Source: Microcaldota archaeon (lineage in GTDB: Archaea; Micrarchaeota; Micrarchaeia; Micrarchaeales; CABMGC01). Taken from it: a DNA stretch of 37,974 nt. A program made the translations under genes and the position numbers. Shown piece after piece: positions 24,660-32,705 of the stretch. The stretch lies in NCBI GenBank assembly GCA_021803945.1, contig JAJZKW010000003.1, positions 1-37,974 on the forward strand, in the 5' to 3' direction. Position 1 is the first letter of the stretch. Every line of letters starts with the position of its first letter. The notes beneath the pieces are model-generated. The model had not been told where the DNA came from, did not search any database, and worked only from the letters and a program-made list of their open reading frames with translations.

Positions 24660-25490
24660 ATGCTGAGAAAGCCGGCATTCGCAGGAAGTTTCTATCCGTC
24701 TGACAGGAGCGAGCTGTCGGAGATGATTGACGGATTTATTGAATCCGCAGATGTGGACGTCTCTGTCGCCAGGACGTCTGTCTCTTATGTAGCTCCGCAT
24801 GCGGGATACAAATATTCTGGAAAAGTTGCCGCCTTTGCGTATAAGGCGATGGCAATGAGGGAGGACCTGGAAGGTTTGGATACTGTTGTGGTGATAGGGC
24901 CGAACCATACCGGACTGGGAGCCCCGATATCTGTATCAGGCAGCGAGTGGGAGACCCCGCTCGGCGTCGTTAGGAACGACCGCGAGCTCGCGCTTGGAAT
25001 TGCAAGGCAGTCTGGGCATATCGCAATCGAGGAAGAAGCGCATTCGCTAGAGCATTCGATAGAGGTGCAGCTGCCTTTTATACAGAAGGTTATAGATGGA
25101 CCTAGATGCTGCTTCGTATGCATGGGCGACCAGTCCACAGGATCATGCAGGATAATCTTCAACTCGATACGGAATGCTGCTGCAGAGCTTGGAAGGAGGA
25201 TAACGGTGATAGCGAGCTCTGACTTCAGCCACTATGAACCTGCAGATATCTCAGAAAGGAAGGATATGGATGCGATAGGCTTCCTGAAAAGGCTTGAGAT
25301 CGAAGGATTCCGCAGAAGCATGGTGGATTCGGGAGACAGCGCATGCGGCTATGGGCCAATAACAGTCTCCGCGATGTTTGCCAGAGAGATGGGTGCAGGA
25401 GCCGGCCATCTGTTGAAATATTCAAACTCAGGGGATACCACTGGCAACTACAAGTCAGTGGTGGCCTATTCAAGCATTGCGTTCTCCTAG
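24660..25490 (+). CDS. MEMO family protein
   Basis: A 276-aa protein of the MEMO family, structurally related to class III extradiol dioxygenases. It starts MLRKPAFAGSFYP, followed by APHAGYKYSG, GPNHTGLG, HSLEHSIEVQLPF and SSDFSHY; these carry the conserved His residues of the family. Its function in archaea is not established; related archaeal genes are often fused or linked to AMMECR1 and radical SAM proteins, which are not here. The ATG at 24660 matches the conserved N-terminus; a TTG at 24633 would add nine unsupported residues. It overlaps the convergent glycosyltransferase by 4 nt. Confidence 0.88.
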   Translation: MLRKPAFAGSFYPSDRSELSEMIDGFIESADVDVSVARTSVSYVAPHAGYKYSGKVAAFAYKAMAMREDLEGLDTVVVIGPNHTGLGAPISVSGSEWETPLGVVRNDRELALGIARQSGHIAIEEEAHSLEHSIEVQLPFIQKVIDGPRCCFVCMGDQSTGSCRIIFNSIRNAAAELGRRITVIASSDFSHYEPADISERKDMDAIGFLKRLEIEGFRRSMVDSGDSACGYGPITVSAMFAREMGAGAGHLLKYSNSGDTTGNYKSVVAYSSIAFS

Positions 25491-26701
25491 CCCCTGCTGC
25501 CTGCCAGGGAGTCCAGCATGTCCCTGTATTTCTCCGCCATGCGCCTCTCCGTGAACCTCTTCCTTATATTCATCGAGACTGCAATGGCCTTTCTCCTCAT
25601 CTCTTGGTCCTTGTAAAGGTCTCTTATTATGTTTGTCATGTGATGCTCGTTATGCGGATCGAAGGAAGGGATCCTGCCTATCTCCCGGTCTTTTAGGTCG
25701 TCTACATATGCGCCTTCAGAAATTGCGATGGGCAGCGCATGCGATGCGGCCTCTAGTATTGTCAGGCTGAACCCCTCCCAGAATGAAGGCAGCACGAACA
25801 TGCTTGATACGCTGTATGCAATGTTTATCCTGTCCTCATCTGCGGCGCCTATGAAAATGATCCTCCTGTCTCCTTTCGCCATCTCCCTGTACTCGGATAG
25901 GGACGGTCCGTCCCCAACAAGAAGGAGCTTTATGTTGCTACCTGCAACCGCCCTGAATGCGCGTATGAGTGAGCCTACATTCTTCTGCCTGTCGAACATC
26001 CGGCCTATGTACAGCACTACAAAATCCCCCTTCAGGATTCCGTGCTCCTTCCTGAAATGATCCTCATTTTTCTTGTGCCTGGACGGGCTTATGTCCAACC
26101 CGTTGGGTATGAGGACGACCTTTTCTGTGAATTTGGAGATGTCTTCGAGCTGCCTCGAATTAAGCGCGATATTCATGTCGTAGAATCTGAAGAACTTCTT
26201 TTTCTTGTCCGATAGCGTGAGCGCGTCTATATCTGTGCCGAAGGCCAGCGGTATGCCCTCCTTTGAGAGGAGGTCGTGTATGCTTGTGGAGACGCTGCCG
26301 TGGTCTATGTAAACAGACTTGAAAACTAGCCCTTTCCTCTTCAGGAACTCAAGCAGGTTTATGTCCTGTATCGAATTGGCTATTATGACGTCAGGCGCTA
26401 TCTCTTGTATCTTATTGAATAGCGACGTCTTGTCTATGTCTCTTAGGCCGCGCACTATGAACAAGCTGTATACGAGCCTGACAAGCCACATCTCGCTTAT
26501 GCCGCTCCTGCGTATTGAAAGGCCTCCCTTGTGCCTGGCCAGGAAGAAAGGGTTCTTCATTCCCTTCGAATATGCGGTGGGATATCCTAGGTAATATGTC
26601 CTGAAGTATCGCGAGAGCCTTTTGTTAAGCACAGCAGCTATCCTGGCCTGGCCGCCGAACTTGTTGAACTTTGAACCGAGGTCTACGATTAACACTTTCA
26701 T
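25487..26701 (-). CDS. GT4-family glycosyltransferase
   Basis: A 404-aa GT-B glycosyltransferase. The N-terminal domain has the Gly-rich KFNKFGGQARIAAVL loop. The C-terminal domain has VVLYIGRMFDRQKNVGSLIRAF, LLLVGDGPS and the GT4 E-x7-E motif (EGFSLTILE), which binds the nucleotide-sugar. It has no membrane helix, so it acts at the cytoplasmic face. Its ATG overlaps the stop of the upstream phosphatase-superfamily gene by 4 nt; it is the last gene of the RHH-cysDN operon. The sugar and acceptor cannot be read from the sequence; a surface lipid or protein glycan is inferred. Confidence 0.88.
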   Translation of the reverse strand: MKVLIVDLGSKFNKFGGQARIAAVLNKRLSRYFRTYYLGYPTAYSKGMKNPFFLARHKGGLSIRRSGISEMWLVRLVYSLFIVRGLRDIDKTSLFNKIQEIAPDVIIANSIQDINLLEFLKRKGLVFKSVYIDHGSVSTSIHDLLSKEGIPLAFGTDIDALTLSDKKKKFFRFYDMNIALNSRQLEDISKFTEKVVLIPNGLDISPSRHKKNEDHFRKEHGILKGDFVVLYIGRMFDRQKNVGSLIRAFRAVAGSNIKLLLVGDGPSLSEYREMAKGDRRIIFIGAADEDRINIAYSVSSMFVLPSFWEGFSLTILEAASHALPIAISEGAYVDDLKDREIGRIPSFDPHNEHHMTNIIRDLYKDQEMRRKAIAVSMNIRKRFTERRMAEKYRDMLDSLAGSRG

Positions 26702-28188
26702 TTCAATCTACGCCTGCTATTCTTGTAACCTGTCTTGAGATATTTAAGTATTAGCGGTTTGACGTCTTGGACATGCATCTTCGCCGGCCTTGATATCGCA
26801 TGGCTGGGATAGAACCCGAAGATCCCGTGTCTCAGGTGGTCACCGCTCTTCGCCCCTTCAGGCTCCATGAAATCGCTCTCTGTGGAATAATTGAACAGGT
26901 CTATCGTGTATCCCTTTGCTACCTCGACAAATAAGTCAGGCACTATGAACTTGTCCGTTTTTCCGTAGTAGGACGGGCCGTCTATTATGCTGGCTATGAG
27001 CTTATGTCCGTCAGGTGTCTTGAGTTTCCTGAGGTCGCCAACAAGCCTTGCAATGACTTTGGGCTTCTCCTTTGCGCTGACTGCTGGGCTTGAAAAGCGC
27101 GAGTCGTTTACCCATATGGTCGAGACCGGTTCGTTGGCTATTGCCGCAAATGCAGTCGTCTTTCGCATGTCCAAGTCGAAGAGATGCATCCTTGCATATT
27201 CTCCTGCTGACGGCCCGGAAATCGCCGATCCCAGGGCCTTGAACGCTGCGGTTTTTACCTTGTATGGCATCTTGTCGTAGACGCGCCTGAGCTTCGTCTT
27301 GAGCAGCTTCTCCCTCACCCCGTAAGATATGCTCCCCTTTCCCTTGTTGTCCATCGATTTCAGGAAAGAGCTCTTGAGCCTCTCGAATCCGCTGTTTACC
27401 ATCCACGAATTTATCAGGAATTTTGACTTTATGGGCTGCATGCCGTGGTCTGACACGAGCACCATGAGCGCGCCTTCTGTCTCCGCCCTCCGCGCGATCC
27501 TGTTCACGAATTTGCCTATCTCGCGATATATGGGGAGGACGTAGCTGTTCCGCTTCCTGTTTCCCATTGCAAAATGCTGCAGCCTGTCAGTCTCGGTGAA
27601 GCAGACGTATACAAATGAATAATCGTGCATCGACATCATGTCCTCTGCTATTGCAATCCGCGTCTTTATGCTCTTTACGAATATCCCTACTGCAGCCTCA
27701 AGGCTCATCTTTCCGGCCTTTATGTCCGCTTCTATGTCGGGCTCTCCCTTGAACCTGTATTTCTTCATGAGGCGACCAAGCTCTGTGCTGTTGGTCCTTG
27801 CCGGCAGTGGGAACCCGGTGAGCGCATCGATATTGCCGTACTGCGGAAGCCTTATGTCAGTGGCAGGCGTTATTACTAGGCACCTGTTCCCTGACTCGGC
27901 TATCTGCCTCCAGAAAGGAGGCACTTCTACTGAATTGTAGTACACTATGTCAGGGGCGTAGTCCTTCTTCATTACGAAAAAATCTGGAACGCCGTGCTCG
28001 CTGGGCTTTAGGCCCGTGTATATGCTCGGCCAGGCAGGGCCGGTCATCGGAGGGAGGGTGGATTCCATGTCCATAAGGATGCCTTCCTCAAGCATCCTGT
28101 TGAACAGCTCCATGCCCTTCTCCCAGCGCAGCTCTTTGAGTATCCACAATGGTACGGAGTCCATGCCTATCATGTATACTTTTCGCAT
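26698..28188 (-). CDS. Alkaline-phosphatase-superfamily phosphodiesterase
   Basis: A 496-aa enzyme of the type I phosphodiesterase/nucleotide pyrophosphatase group. Metal-site residues: Asp in MIGMDS, the nucleophile Thr in LPPMTGPAWPSIYTG, ETDRLQH, VSDHGM and a late GDHLRHGIFG. It has no signal peptide or clear membrane helix, so it is probably cytoplasmic. It lies 9 nt after cysN and overlaps the GT4 gene. The substrate is unknown. Sulfatases and phosphoglycerate mutases share the fold; the motif spacing and absence of a sulfatase CxPSR-type signature favour a phosphodiesterase. Linkage to sulfate activation hints at a nucleotide or sulfated/phosphorylated glycan substrate (inference). Confidence 0.82.
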   Translation of the reverse strand: MRKVYMIGMDSVPLWILKELRWEKGMELFNRMLEEGILMDMESTLPPMTGPAWPSIYTGLKPSEHGVPDFFVMKKDYAPDIVYYNSVEVPPFWRQIAESGNRCLVITPATDIRLPQYGNIDALTGFPLPARTNSTELGRLMKKYRFKGEPDIEADIKAGKMSLEAAVGIFVKSIKTRIAIAEDMMSMHDYSFVYVCFTETDRLQHFAMGNRKRNSYVLPIYREIGKFVNRIARRAETEGALMVLVSDHGMQPIKSKFLINSWMVNSGFERLKSSFLKSMDNKGKGSISYGVREKLLKTKLRRVYDKMPYKVKTAAFKALGSAISGPSAGEYARMHLFDLDMRKTTAFAAIANEPVSTIWVNDSRFSSPAVSAKEKPKVIARLVGDLRKLKTPDGHKLIASIIDGPSYYGKTDKFIVPDLFVEVAKGYTIDLFNYSTESDFMEPEGAKSGDHLRHGIFGFYPSHAISRPAKMHVQDVKPLILKYLKTGYKNSRRRLK

Positions 28189-28197
28189 CTTATCGCC

Positions 28198-29415
28198 TTA
28201 TTTTATTGTGCCTATCCCGGCAAAGTCCTTTTTGCTGTAAAGGACGAACCTGCCAAGCTCCTTCGTCTCTTCGAATCTCTCTACCGGGAGCCTCCTTTCA
28301 AATCTGACCTGCGCGTCTATGGCGTTCAATATCTCCGGCTTTGTCGCCTTTATTTTCTCCCCTGTTGTCGTATCTATCCCGTTAAGCACCTTGATCCCGC
28401 TGCATCTTATGTCAATCCCGTTGAACTTTATCTGCACATCCTTTCCGAAGCGCTTTGTCACGAATATCCTGGCGTTGACAGTATCTGTAAGCAACGGCCT
28501 GTCTGACAGCCCTGAGATCACCGCGCCCCTCAGAGCGTGCTTGACTTTCCTGTCTAGCCTTATCGCAACGTTCTCTCCGGCGTTTGCATTCCTTACCCTC
28601 TTTCCCTTGACAATTATCTCCCTGGCTACGGCATTGTCCATGCATGGCATGATGACTATCCTGTTTCCGGCAGCGAGCCTGCCGCTCACTATGCGCCCTC
28701 CGATCATGTTGCTGGCTTGGTCTAAAACCCCCTGCACTATGATCCTGAGCGGGCCGCGCTTGCGGCCTCCTGCCCTTTTTGCATTCTTGTATATCGCATC
28801 GATAAGCGCATCCCCGCCGTACCATCCCATCTTTTTGCTTCTCTTGACAAGGTTCTCCCCGTTATACGCGGATATAGGCACAAAGCATACGTTCTTTGGA
28901 TTGAATCCTATCTTCCCTATGAATCCGCCGAGGCTGCTCTTTATCTCTTCGAACCGGCCTTCATCATACTGTATCGTGTCCATTTTGTTTACTGCTACTA
29001 TTAGCCGCTCTATGCCAAGCATTCTGGAGATAAACAGGTGCCTCCTTGTCTGGTCCCTTACGCCTTCGTCGCCTTTTGCGGATACAAGGAGTATGGCTAT
29101 CTCGCCGTACGACGCGCCGCTTATCATGTTCTTTATCAGCTCCTCGTGGCCTGGTACGTCTATGAACGCAAATGCGAGGTCCTTGTGCTTTATCTCGGCC
29201 CTTGTGGTGTCGTAGGTCATCTCCTGCTCCCTCTCCTCAGCGAAGCTGTCGAGAATGAATGCAGGCTCAAAGGGCTTGTGCATCTTCTCGCTGTACACCT
29301 TTGCCTCGTTTATCCTTACCTGGGTGGCAGATCCAGTCTGGATGAGCATGTTGCCTATAAGGGTGGACTTTCCATGATCCTTATGGCCCAGCAGTGCGAT
29401 AGTTCTTACCAGCAT
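28198..29415 (-). CDS. cysN: Sulfate adenylyltransferase subunit 1 (GTPase)
   Basis: A 405-aa EF-1A-like GTPase that couples GTP hydrolysis to adenosine phosphosulfate synthesis by CysD. G1 is GHKDHGKST (usually GHVDHGKST), G3 DVPGHEELIKNM, G4 NKMD; two beta-barrel domains follow. EF-1A or SelB would look similar, but it follows cysD, 62 nt downstream, and is short like CysN. There is no fused APS kinase (CysC) domain. The spacer holds a weak TATA-like element, so internal initiation is possible. Confidence 0.85.
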   Translation of the reverse strand: MLVRTIALLGHKDHGKSTLIGNMLIQTGSATQVRINEAKVYSEKMHKPFEPAFILDSFAEEREQEMTYDTTRAEIKHKDLAFAFIDVPGHEELIKNMISGASYGEIAILLVSAKGDEGVRDQTRRHLFISRMLGIERLIVAVNKMDTIQYDEGRFEEIKSSLGGFIGKIGFNPKNVCFVPISAYNGENLVKRSKKMGWYGGDALIDAIYKNAKRAGGRKRGPLRIIVQGVLDQASNMIGGRIVSGRLAAGNRIVIMPCMDNAVAREIIVKGKRVRNANAGENVAIRLDRKVKHALRGAVISGLSDRPLLTDTVNARIFVTKRFGKDVQIKFNGIDIRCSGIKVLNGIDTTTGEKIKATKPEILNAIDAQVRFERRLPVERFEETKELGRFVLYSKKDFAGIGTIK

Positions 29416-29477
29416 ATTATACTCCTACAATGGTTTGGATCATATTGCTTGACTCTGTTCCAGTTCTCAATATATCG

Positions 29478-30266
29478 CTATAGATACCCGAGCGCCCTTA
29501 ATTTCTGCATCACGTATTCGCGTTCCTTGTCCATGTCCCTGCCTGACCTTTCCTCATCGGTTGTGGTCTCCAGCTCCTTTATTATCTGGCTGACGTCCTT
29601 TGCATCTGACTTAAGAGGCGTGGTGCAGTGGGTGCATCCCAGGCTCCTGTACCTGTAGCCGTTCCTTGAGAAATATAGAGGATTCACAGGTATGCGCTCC
29701 TGCTTCACGTAGTTCCATATGTCGATCTCGTTCCAGTCAAGCAGAGGATGGATCCTTACATGACCCTTCGCGTCGAGCTTTGAGGAGTAGTCATCCCAGA
29801 GCTCTATCGGCTGGTTCTTGTAGTCCCACTTGAAGTCCTTGTCCCTTGGGCTCATGTACCTCTCCTTGGCCCGTATTCCGTGCTCATCCCTGCGTATTGA
29901 GACTATGAGCGCGTCGAAGCCGTACTGATTCATCACCTTCTTCAGAGTATCTGGCTTGTTCTTTCCGCAGCATGCGGCCCCTACGAGATCCGGTTTTATC
30001 TCGCTGTCCGCGACTATCAGGTCCAGCTTCCATTTCTTGGCGAGGTCCTGCCTGAACTTGTAGGTCTCTGGGAAGTCTATTGAGTTGTCTATGTGGATGA
30101 CCGGGAACGGGACCTTGCCAAGGAACGCCTTCCTTGCAAGAGCGAGCATTGTAGTGGAATCCTTGCCCATGCTCCACAGAGCCGCAACGTTGTTGAACTT
30201 GAGCTTGGCTTCCCTTATTATATATATGCTCTTCTCTTCCAGCGTCCTAAGATCTTGTTTAATCAT
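29478..30266 (-). CDS. cysD: Sulfate adenylyltransferase subunit 2
   Basis: A 262-aa PP-loop ATP pyrophosphatase that makes adenosine 5'-phosphosulfate from ATP and sulfate. The PP-loop is LWSMGKDSTTMLALARKAF, followed by FPVIHIDNSIDFPE, the SIRRDEHGIRAKERYMSPRDK segment, HPLLDWNEIDIWNY and a C-terminal ERSGRDMDKE. These closely follow CysD rather than PAPS reductase (CysH). The chain ends QKLRALGYL. It starts 1 nt after the upstream 102-aa gene. Confidence 0.93.
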   Translation of the reverse strand: MIKQDLRTLEEKSIYIIREAKLKFNNVAALWSMGKDSTTMLALARKAFLGKVPFPVIHIDNSIDFPETYKFRQDLAKKWKLDLIVADSEIKPDLVGAACCGKNKPDTLKKVMNQYGFDALIVSIRRDEHGIRAKERYMSPRDKDFKWDYKNQPIELWDDYSSKLDAKGHVRIHPLLDWNEIDIWNYVKQERIPVNPLYFSRNGYRYRSLGCTHCTTPLKSDAKDVSQIIKELETTTDEERSGRDMDKEREYVMQKLRALGYL

Positions 30267-30267
30267 T

Positions 30268-30576
30268 TCAATCGTCCTTATTTAGCACTTGCAGCCCTGA
30301 AAGGTAGATGGTAGCTCCCCTTACCCTTGCCTTGTCCCTCATGAATATCGGGACTTTTGCGATCAGGTTGTACTTCGCGTCATAGAGGTTCGCGAAGGAT
30401 TTCGTAAGGTCCTGCATCTTGTTCAGCTTCCCTTCATTCGCAAATACCACCCTGTAATACCTTGCCCTGCCCTTCTCCAGGGAGTCGGCAAGGTTTTTCC
30501 AGTTGTCTTCGTTCTGCTCCTTCCAGAGCAGGTCCGCTGCCCTTTGTATTTTTGAATTGCCAGCCATAACAGTCAC
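30268..30576 (-). CDS. Uncharacterised 102-aa operon protein
   Basis: Not recognised. A soluble, charged protein of 99-102 aa: a helical N-terminal part rich in Asn, Glu and Trp (AADLLWKEQNEDNWKNLADS), then strands (RYYRVVFANEG and KYNLIAKVPIFMRDKARV), ending LNKDD. It overlaps the RHH gene by 4 nt (GTG start at 30576 inside GAGTGA); an in-frame ATG at 30567 is the other option. Position between a regulator and cysD, with 1-nt spacing, implies a role with the sulfate-activation enzymes or the RHH protein. Confidence 0.7.
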   Translation of the reverse strand: MTVMAGNSKIQRAADLLWKEQNEDNWKNLADSLEKGRARYYRVVFANEGKLNKMQDLTKSFANLYDAKYNLIAKVPIFMRDKARVRGATIYLSGLQVLNKDD

Positions 30577-30800
30577 TCTAGGTAGCCCAGCGCCTTTAGC
30601 TTGCTCACCACTGTCCCGGCGCCGCGGCTTCCCCTCTGCCTGGCTGCCGAGATGTCAGCGAAGGTCTCGCGGAGTATGTACGTCGCATAGTCCGAAACCG
30701 ATGAGAACCCTGTGTCCCTTATCCTCTCCTGAAGCTTCTCGAAGAGCTTCGTCGGTATGGTTATTGTCGTATACTTCCTCTTTTCACCCTGCTTCCTCAT
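30573..30800 (-). CDS. Ribbon-helix-helix DNA-binding protein
   Basis: A 75-aa MetJ/Arc/CopG-type protein. The strand KRKYTTITIPTKL is followed by two helices (FEKLQERIRDTG, then SSVSDYATYILRETF), the standard RHH layout; it should bind DNA as a dimer of dimers. The C-terminus ends VVSKLKALGYLE, close to the end of CysD. It is the first gene of the operon with the 102-aa protein, cysD, cysN, the phosphodiesterase and the GT4 gene. A 16-bp palindrome 17-32 nt before its ATG is a likely binding site, suggesting autorepression. Confidence 0.85.
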   Translation of the reverse strand: MRKQGEKRKYTTITIPTKLFEKLQERIRDTGFSSVSDYATYILRETFADISAARQRGSRGAGTVVSKLKALGYLE

Positions 30801-30816
30801 GGCCTTACCTGTATTG

Positions 30817-30832
30817 TAATGTTATAACATTA
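30817..30832. promoter_or_regulatory. 16-bp palindromic operator of the RHH-cysDN operon
   Basis: TAATGTTATAACATTA is a perfect palindrome. It lies between the minus-strand TATA element (30841-30850) and the RHH ATG, over the expected start site. Repressor occupancy would block initiation. Binding by the adjacent RHH protein is inferred. Confidence 0.7.
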
Positions 30833-30840
30833 TACAACAA

Positions 30841-30850
30841 GATATATAAG
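30841..30850 (-). promoter_or_regulatory. TATA box of the RHH-cysDN operon
   Basis: Minus-strand CTTATATATC about 41-50 nt before the RHH ATG; the predicted start near 30820 lies within the palindrome. Confidence 0.55.
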
Positions 30851-30884
30851 CCATTGCATGCAGCGCGGCAGGAGGAGATGGAGA

Positions 30885-30905
30885 GTATAAAAAGGTATAA
30901 ATATG
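30885..30905 (+). promoter_or_regulatory. TATA region of thrS
   Basis: Two overlapping AT-rich elements (gtataaaaagg and gtataaatatg) lie 36-56 bp before the TTG start. They support the TTG at 30941 with a short leader. Confidence 0.5.
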
Positions 30906-30940
30906 CTGTTTGGCTATTATCGTTGTAAATCGGTGCTTCA

Positions 30941-32644
30941 TTGAAGATACTGCAGATGGATGTGAACAACATAACATACGAGCCCGTAGCTCCTGAAGCC
31001 AGCGTATACGAGGACGCGAAGAAGGAGAAGGTCTCGCTTGACGGTACGCTGGTGATATTCGTAAGCGTGGAGAAGGGAGACACTATGCAGATGGCAGAGC
31101 TCGCTGTTAAGGACACAGAGGAGTTCATGAGGAAGCTCGGGAGGAAGGCGCTCCTGATCTACCCTTTCGCGCACCTGAGCAACAACCTCGAATCCCCTAA
31201 AGAGGCGATGAGGATACTGGAGCACATGTATAAGCATGTTTCAAAGGAGTATGACGTATCCAAAGCTCCGTTCGGGTGGACGAAGAAGATGAGCGTTGAC
31301 GTGAAGGGTCATCCGCTGGCTGAGCAGTCCAGGAGCTATGGCGGCGGCGAATCGCAGAAGATATACGAAAAGGCTAAGCCAGTAGAGGCGAACACGGCGA
31401 TAGTGAGGAAGAGCGACTGGGCAGGGCTTCCTGAAGGCGACCACAGGACAATAGGCGAAAGGCTCGACCTCTACAGCTTCCAGGAGGTGTCGCCTTCGAT
31501 GGTGTACTGGCATCCGAACGGGCATGTTGTGTATAGGGAGCTCGTCAGGTTCATAAGGGAGCTCGAGGAGAGGTATGGATACGAGGAGACAAGCACTCCG
31601 GTAGTCTCAAACACTGCGCTATGGCATGTCAGCGGCCATTATGACCATTACAAGGAGAACATGTTCATGTTCGAGAATGACATGGGGCAGCTCGGGCTGA
31701 AGCCCATGAACTGCCCTTCGACGATACTCATATACAAGTCCAGGAAGTGGAGCTACAGGGACCTTCCGTTCAGGACTGCCACGTTCGACAAGCTCTACAG
31801 GAAGGAGGTGAGCGGAGCGCTTACCGGACTGTTCAGGGTGATGGAGCTTACGCAGGACGACGGCCACATCTTCCTTGCCGAATCGCAGGTAGGGACAGAA
31901 GCCGAGAGGTTCCTGGAATTCGTGAAAGAGGTGTATGAGACCTTCGGGATGAAGTTCATTGCAAAGCTCTCGACAATGCCTGACAGCCACATGGGGGACG
32001 AGACGCTGTGGGAGAAGGCAACCGCGTCGCTCAAGGGCGCGCTTGAGAGGAGCGGGATCGATTACGAGGTCAAGGAGAAGGAGGGGGCGTTCTACGGGCC
32101 TAAGATAGACTTTGATGTGATAGACTCTATGGGGAGGGCATGGCAGTGCGCGACGCTGCAGGTCGACTACCAGATGCCCCTGCGGTTTGGGCTGGAATAC
32201 ACTGGAGACGACGGCAAAGAGCATACGCCTGTAATAATACACCGCGCTGCGCTTGGCTCTATAGAGAGGTTCACTGCGATACTGGTGGAGCATCTTCATG
32301 GAAAATTCCCGGCATGGATTGCTCCTACGCAGGTGGTTGTAGTCTCGATATCCGAGCAGACCAGCGGCTACGCGGAGGAGGTGTACAAAGCCCTGAAAGG
32401 CAACGGAATACGCGCGGAGCTGGACGTATCAGGAAGGACCCTCCAGTACAAGATACGGGATGCGAAGATGAAGGAGGTTCCGTATACCATAATACTAGGC
32501 AAGAAGGAGGAGGAAGCGAAAACAGTGTCTATAAGGCTGAGGGACGGGACTCAGAAGAACCAGGTGAAGCTGGAGGATTTCACAGCGCAGCTCAAGGAAG
32601 AGATATCTAATAGGAGAGCTTATTATCCGGCTGATTTGCCTTGA
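30941..32644 (+). CDS. thrS: Threonyl-tRNA synthetase
   Basis: A 567-aa class II synthetase that charges tRNA-Thr. The N-terminal ~145 residues are the archaeal D-aminoacyl deacylase-like editing domain, beginning MKILQMD. The catalytic core has MNCPST, TQDDGHIF and IIHRAALGSIERF, holding the zinc ligands Cys, His and His, plus motif 3. The C-terminal anticodon-binding domain starts near PTQVVVVSIS. It is shorter than usual archaeal ThrRS (about 610-640). The TTG start is chosen because M-K-I-L is the family N-terminus. Confidence 0.95.
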   Translation: MKILQMDVNNITYEPVAPEASVYEDAKKEKVSLDGTLVIFVSVEKGDTMQMAELAVKDTEEFMRKLGRKALLIYPFAHLSNNLESPKEAMRILEHMYKHVSKEYDVSKAPFGWTKKMSVDVKGHPLAEQSRSYGGGESQKIYEKAKPVEANTAIVRKSDWAGLPEGDHRTIGERLDLYSFQEVSPSMVYWHPNGHVVYRELVRFIRELEERYGYEETSTPVVSNTALWHVSGHYDHYKENMFMFENDMGQLGLKPMNCPSTILIYKSRKWSYRDLPFRTATFDKLYRKEVSGALTGLFRVMELTQDDGHIFLAESQVGTEAERFLEFVKEVYETFGMKFIAKLSTMPDSHMGDETLWEKATASLKGALERSGIDYEVKEKEGAFYGPKIDFDVIDSMGRAWQCATLQVDYQMPLRFGLEYTGDDGKEHTPVIIHRAALGSIERFTAILVEHLHGKFPAWIAPTQVVVVSISEQTSGYAEEVYKALKGNGIRAELDVSGRTLQYKIRDAKMKEVPYTIILGKKEEEAKTVSIRLRDGTQKNQVKLEDFTAQLKEEISNRRAYYPADLP

Positions 32645-32705
32645 AATTTATTCTGCCTGGCCATCATAGGAACTGGAAACGACGCTAAGTGCATAGAATC
32701 TGCCT

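Noticed and set aside
24624-24908. 95-residue N-terminal extension of endonuclease III
   Set aside because: It overlaps the divergent MEMO gene and encodes no family sequence; ATG 24623 gives the normal length.
28198-29415. Translation factor EF-1A or SelB
   Set aside because: Position after cysD and the short length fit CysN better; no SelB C-terminal winged helices.
30880-30927. 15-codon ORF with a purine-rich site before thrS, as a leader peptide
   Set aside because: The AGGAGG is only 2 nt from the ATG, the ORF overlaps the thrS TATA elements, and it contains no threonine codons.
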